Assembly: GCA_027062125.1 (NCBI GenBank)
Contig: JAMOTW010000097.1
Coordinates: 1-7,144 of the forward strand
Direction: 5' to 3'
Length of the DNA: 7,144 nucleotides
Source of the DNA: Thermococcus sp.
Lineage (GTDB): Archaea; Methanobacteriota_B; Thermococci; Thermococcales; Thermococcaceae
Under the pieces are notes generated by a model. That model did not search any database and was not told the origin of the DNA. It worked only from the letters and a program-made list of their open reading frames with translations. A program made the translations under genes and the position numbers. Below are positions 5,508-7,144 of this stretch, in pieces (the first letter of the stretch is position 1; every line of letters starts with the position of its first letter).

Positions 5508-6584
5508 CTATCGCTCCGTCAAAACGCGCTCGATTACCGGGTCGATTATCCTGTATCTCTTCCTGTCCGAGCTGAAATCCGTCTCGATCCAGCTCATCTT
5601 TTCAAGGTTCCTAATCAGCTCCGCGAGGCGGGATTTCGGGACGTTGTGCCCCCTGGAAGCCAGGTAATCCCTTATGAGTTCCCACCGGTTGTGTCCCCTG
5701 GCGATGGCCTCAAGGATCAGCACGTAGCGGGGGCTCCTCCTTTCGAGCTCTTTCAGCTCTCCATTGAGAAACCCTTTGGCCCTCTGGAACACGTACTCCA
5801 GTGAGCCCTTGAGGTCCTGGGTTTCGGCGTATTTTCCCCCAAACTCCACGAGCCATCCGGGCACACCATCGAGAAAACCAACGGCCCCTTCAATGACCTC
5901 GCTGGGAACTTCCATTCCGATCTCCGAGAATCCTCTTCTGAGGAACTCCATGGAAAGCTCCTTTGAGAACGGTTTGAGAACCACTTCCCTGTGGGATCTT
6001 CCATAGAGGGGGCTTTCGTAGTCATCCATCCCCAGGAAGTCGTGGAGGAGTCCGACCTCGGAGCCGCTCAGTATGAACCTCAGGTTATCAAGGTTGTCGT
6101 AGGAGTAAGCTAAGAGCGCCAGGAACTCCTTTCCACCCCTTGACCCGTAAAACCTTAGGTACTGGGCCTCGTCGATACCGATGACCGCGCCAACGTCATT
6201 CAAAGCCTCCAGAACCGTGGATACACGAACCTCCCGGGTCAGCTCAATCCTGACTCCTGAAATGGAAACGCCCCTAACGTGTCCAAGGGTTTCAAAAACC
6301 TTCCCTCGAACGGTCCCTCTAAGGGCATTTAGGGCACTTTCAAACTCTCTGATGAGCGATTCGGAGGTTATCCATCCTCCGGAGTCAAAGTACATCTTTC
6401 GTGCATCTATATAAACGCCGTTTTCGAGCTCGTTCAGCGTTACCCGGAGCAGGGAGCTCTTCCCGACCCTGCGTATGCCCAGGAGAAGTGTCAACGGCTC
6501 TTTGGTGTTGAGGAGTTGCTCTATTTCCTTTTCCCTGTCAAAAAGCTCTTCCCTCCTTTTCTTCGGTCTCGGGTCGAACAGCAT
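5508..6584 (-). CDS. Archaeal-family AAA+ ATPase with C-terminal winged-helix-like part
   Basis: With the start at 6584 the protein is 358 aa and begins MLFDPRPKKRREELFDRE, the hallmark N-terminus of the archaeal ATPase family (PF01637 / COG1672 type). Walker A is GIRRVGKSSL (36-45). Walker B is AVIGIDEAQ (133-141) with Asp138 and catalytic Glu139. A sensor-1-like strand is FILSGSE (170-176), and LYGRS (193-197) is the conserved motif with the arginine. From about 285 onward, SPRYVLILEAIARGHNRWELIRDYL and the following residues look like a winged helix. Such ATPases occur as many paralogues in Thermococcales and their role is largely undefined. An in-frame ATG at 6599 would add five residues but lies within a palindromic repeat at about the predicted transcription start, so 6584 is preferred. 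The DNA between TATA box and ATG is filled by the two palindromes, which suggests repression, possibly by the protein itself. Confidence 0.9.
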   Translation of the reverse strand: MLFDPRPKKRREELFDREKEIEQLLNTKEPLTLLLGIRRVGKSSLLRVTLNELENGVYIDARKMYFDSGGWITSESLIREFESALNALRGTVRGKVFETLGHVRGVSISGVRIELTREVRVSTVLEALNDVGAVIGIDEAQYLRFYGSRGGKEFLALLAYSYDNLDNLRFILSGSEVGLLHDFLGMDDYESPLYGRSHREVVLKPFSKELSMEFLRRGFSEIGMEVPSEVIEGAVGFLDGVPGWLVEFGGKYAETQDLKGSLEYVFQRAKGFLNGELKELERRSPRYVLILEAIARGHNRWELIRDYLASRGHNVPKSRLAELIRNLEKMSWIETDFSSDRKRYRIIDPVIERVLTER

Positions 6585-6585
6585 A

Positions 6586-6603
6586 GGTAATGCCCCCATT
6601 ACC
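6586..6603. repeat. Palindromic repeat unit 1, probable operator of the ATPase gene
   Basis: GGTAATGCCCCCATTACC has perfect 7-bp arms (GGTAATG / CATTACC) around CCCC. It ends two bases before the ATPase start codon and should cover the transcription start. It is the first of two tandem copies with a 19-bp period. Confidence 0.7.
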
Positions 6604-6604
6604 A

Positions 6605-6622
6605 GGTAACGCCCCCATTACC
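6605..6622. repeat. Palindromic repeat unit 2, probable operator of the ATPase gene
   Basis: GGTAACGCCCCCATTACC differs from unit 1 at one base (C for T), which breaks one arm pair. It lies one base beyond unit 1 and touches the TATA box, so a bound protein would block TBP/TFB or polymerase. Confidence 0.7.
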
Positions 6623-6628
6623 TAAAAG
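6621..6628 (-). promoter_or_regulatory. BRE/TATA promoter of the ATPase gene
   Basis: On the minus strand ATAAACCTTTTAGG gives a BRE-like ATAAACC followed by the TATA-like CTTTTAGG. Centred near 6625, it predicts a transcription start around 6598-6600, so the message would be near-leaderless for an ATG at 6584. Confidence 0.55.
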
Positions 6629-6633
6629 GTTTA

Positions 6634-6652
6634 TGGAAAAAGAAGGGAAAAT
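6634..6652 (-). terminator. T-rich archaeal terminator of gcvT
   Basis: On the minus strand, directly at the gcvT stop codon, GATTTTCCCTTCTTTTTCC gives two T-runs without a hairpin, the usual form of archaeal intrinsic termination. It separates gcvT from the ATPase promoter. Confidence 0.5.
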
Positions 6653-7144
6653 CACTCCTCCCTGAACGCCCCGTACTTCTTGGGGTCGTAGAAGGGCGGG
6701 GCAACGGTCACGGCCTTCTTGGGCTTGCCCCTTATCTCTATCTCCAGCTCGACGCCCGGCTTGGCGTACTCCTCCTTAACGAAGGCTATTCCGATGCCGA
6801 TTCCGAGGAGCGGTGAGAGCGTTCCGCTGGTGACCTCTCCGATGACCTCACCGTTGGCCAGAACCTTGTAGCCCTCCCTCGGGATTCCCTTGTCGACCAT
6901 CTTGAAGTGCACCATCTTCCTGCCGAGGCCGCGCTCCCTCTGCTTGAGGAGTGCCTCCTTGCCGATGAACTCCTTGTCCCAGAAGATGGCGAAGTCGAGG
7001 TTGGCCTGGAGCGGGGTGACCTCGTCGATGTCCGTGCTGAGGAGCTGGAGCTCCTTGGTCTCGTTGCCGTAGAGGGTGTAGCCCGCCTCAAGCCTGAGGG
7101 TATCGCGAGCGCCGAGTCCTGCCGGCTTTATGCCGTACTTCTCG
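6652..7144 (-). CDS. gcvT: Aminomethyltransferase, T protein of glycine cleavage system (C-terminal part)
   Basis: The frame is open from the right edge to a TGA at 6652-6654, about 163 codons, so the N-terminal part is outside. The visible part carries family landmarks: GLGARDTLRLEAGYTLYGNE, the folate-binding-domain segment TPLQANLDFAIFWDKEFIGKEAL, and the C-terminal barrel with GEVIGEVTSGTLSPLLGIGIGIAFV, ending in APPFYDPKKYG. GcvT transfers the methylene group from aminomethylated H protein to tetrahydrofolate or, in these archaea, the pterin they use, releasing ammonia. The visible half looks intact, with no frameshift. The internal ATG at 6915 is not the start, since homologous sequence continues upstream of it. 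A T-rich terminator follows the stop. Confidence 0.95.
   Translation of the reverse strand, partial: EKYGIKPAGLGARDTLRLEAGYTLYGNETKELQLLSTDIDEVTPLQANLDFAIFWDKEFIGKEALLKQRERGLGRKMVHFKMVDKGIPREGYKVLANGEVIGEVTSGTLSPLLGIGIGIAFVKEEYAKPGVELEIEIRGKPKKAVTVAPPFYDPKKYGAFREE

Noticed and set aside
6586..6622. The tandem palindromes as the start of a CRISPR array
   Set aside because: There are only two units separated by one base, with no spacers. The palindromic arms and the position over a promoter fit an operator better.
6786..7091. A 101-codon Ser/Arg-rich open frame on the minus strand
   Set aside because: It is an out-of-frame shadow of gcvT. Its low-complexity Ser/Arg/Thr composition reflects the GC-rich codons of the real frame.

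Overview
The window looks like chromosomal DNA of a hyperthermophilic euryarchaeon of the order Thermococcales (Thermococcus or a close relative). The grounds are moderately high GC, archaeal BRE/TATA-type promoters 25-30 bases upstream of genes, GGAGGTG-type ribosome binding sites, an archaeal-family AAA+ ATPase, an SFM1-like SPOUT methyltransferase and a tRNA gene that encodes its own CCA. The genus is inferred from general resemblance, not from a database match. Genes are densely packed and no stretch above 300 bases is gene-free. The longest gap is about 150 bases (2962-3107 together with 3108-3173, roughly 210 bases in all) and holds a promoter, a short palindrome and a hairpin.

Region 1 (1-3010, minus strand) is a three-gene operon for exported proteins, read right to left: a 121-aa small secreted protein, a 347-aa secreted protein with a C-terminal membrane anchor, and a large PEGA-like surface protein that runs off the left edge. 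Spacing is 27 bp and then a 4-bp GTGA overlap. A TATA box stands in front of the first gene. The first two genes have no function I recognise, and this is the least explained part of the window.

Region 2 (3174-4508) is a divergent pair of methyltransferase genes with back-to-back promoters: an SFM1-like SPOUT methyltransferase on the minus strand and a class I SAM methyltransferase on the plus strand. Region 3 (4528-5476, minus) holds tRNA-Gly(CCC) with its own promoter and a ten-helix EamA/DMT family transporter.

Region 4 (5508-7144, minus) holds an archaeal AAA+ ATPase with a C-terminal winged-helix-like part, preceded by two tandem 18-bp palindromes lying between its TATA box and start codon. 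These look like an operator. Upstream of it is the C-terminal portion of gcvT, the aminomethyltransferase of the glycine cleavage system, running off the right edge and followed by a T-rich terminator.

The most notable items are the tandem palindromic operator of the ATPase gene and the uncharacterised secreted-protein operon. Several upstream ATGs are probably not the real starts (3899, 3069 and 6599), and those starts are corrected here.
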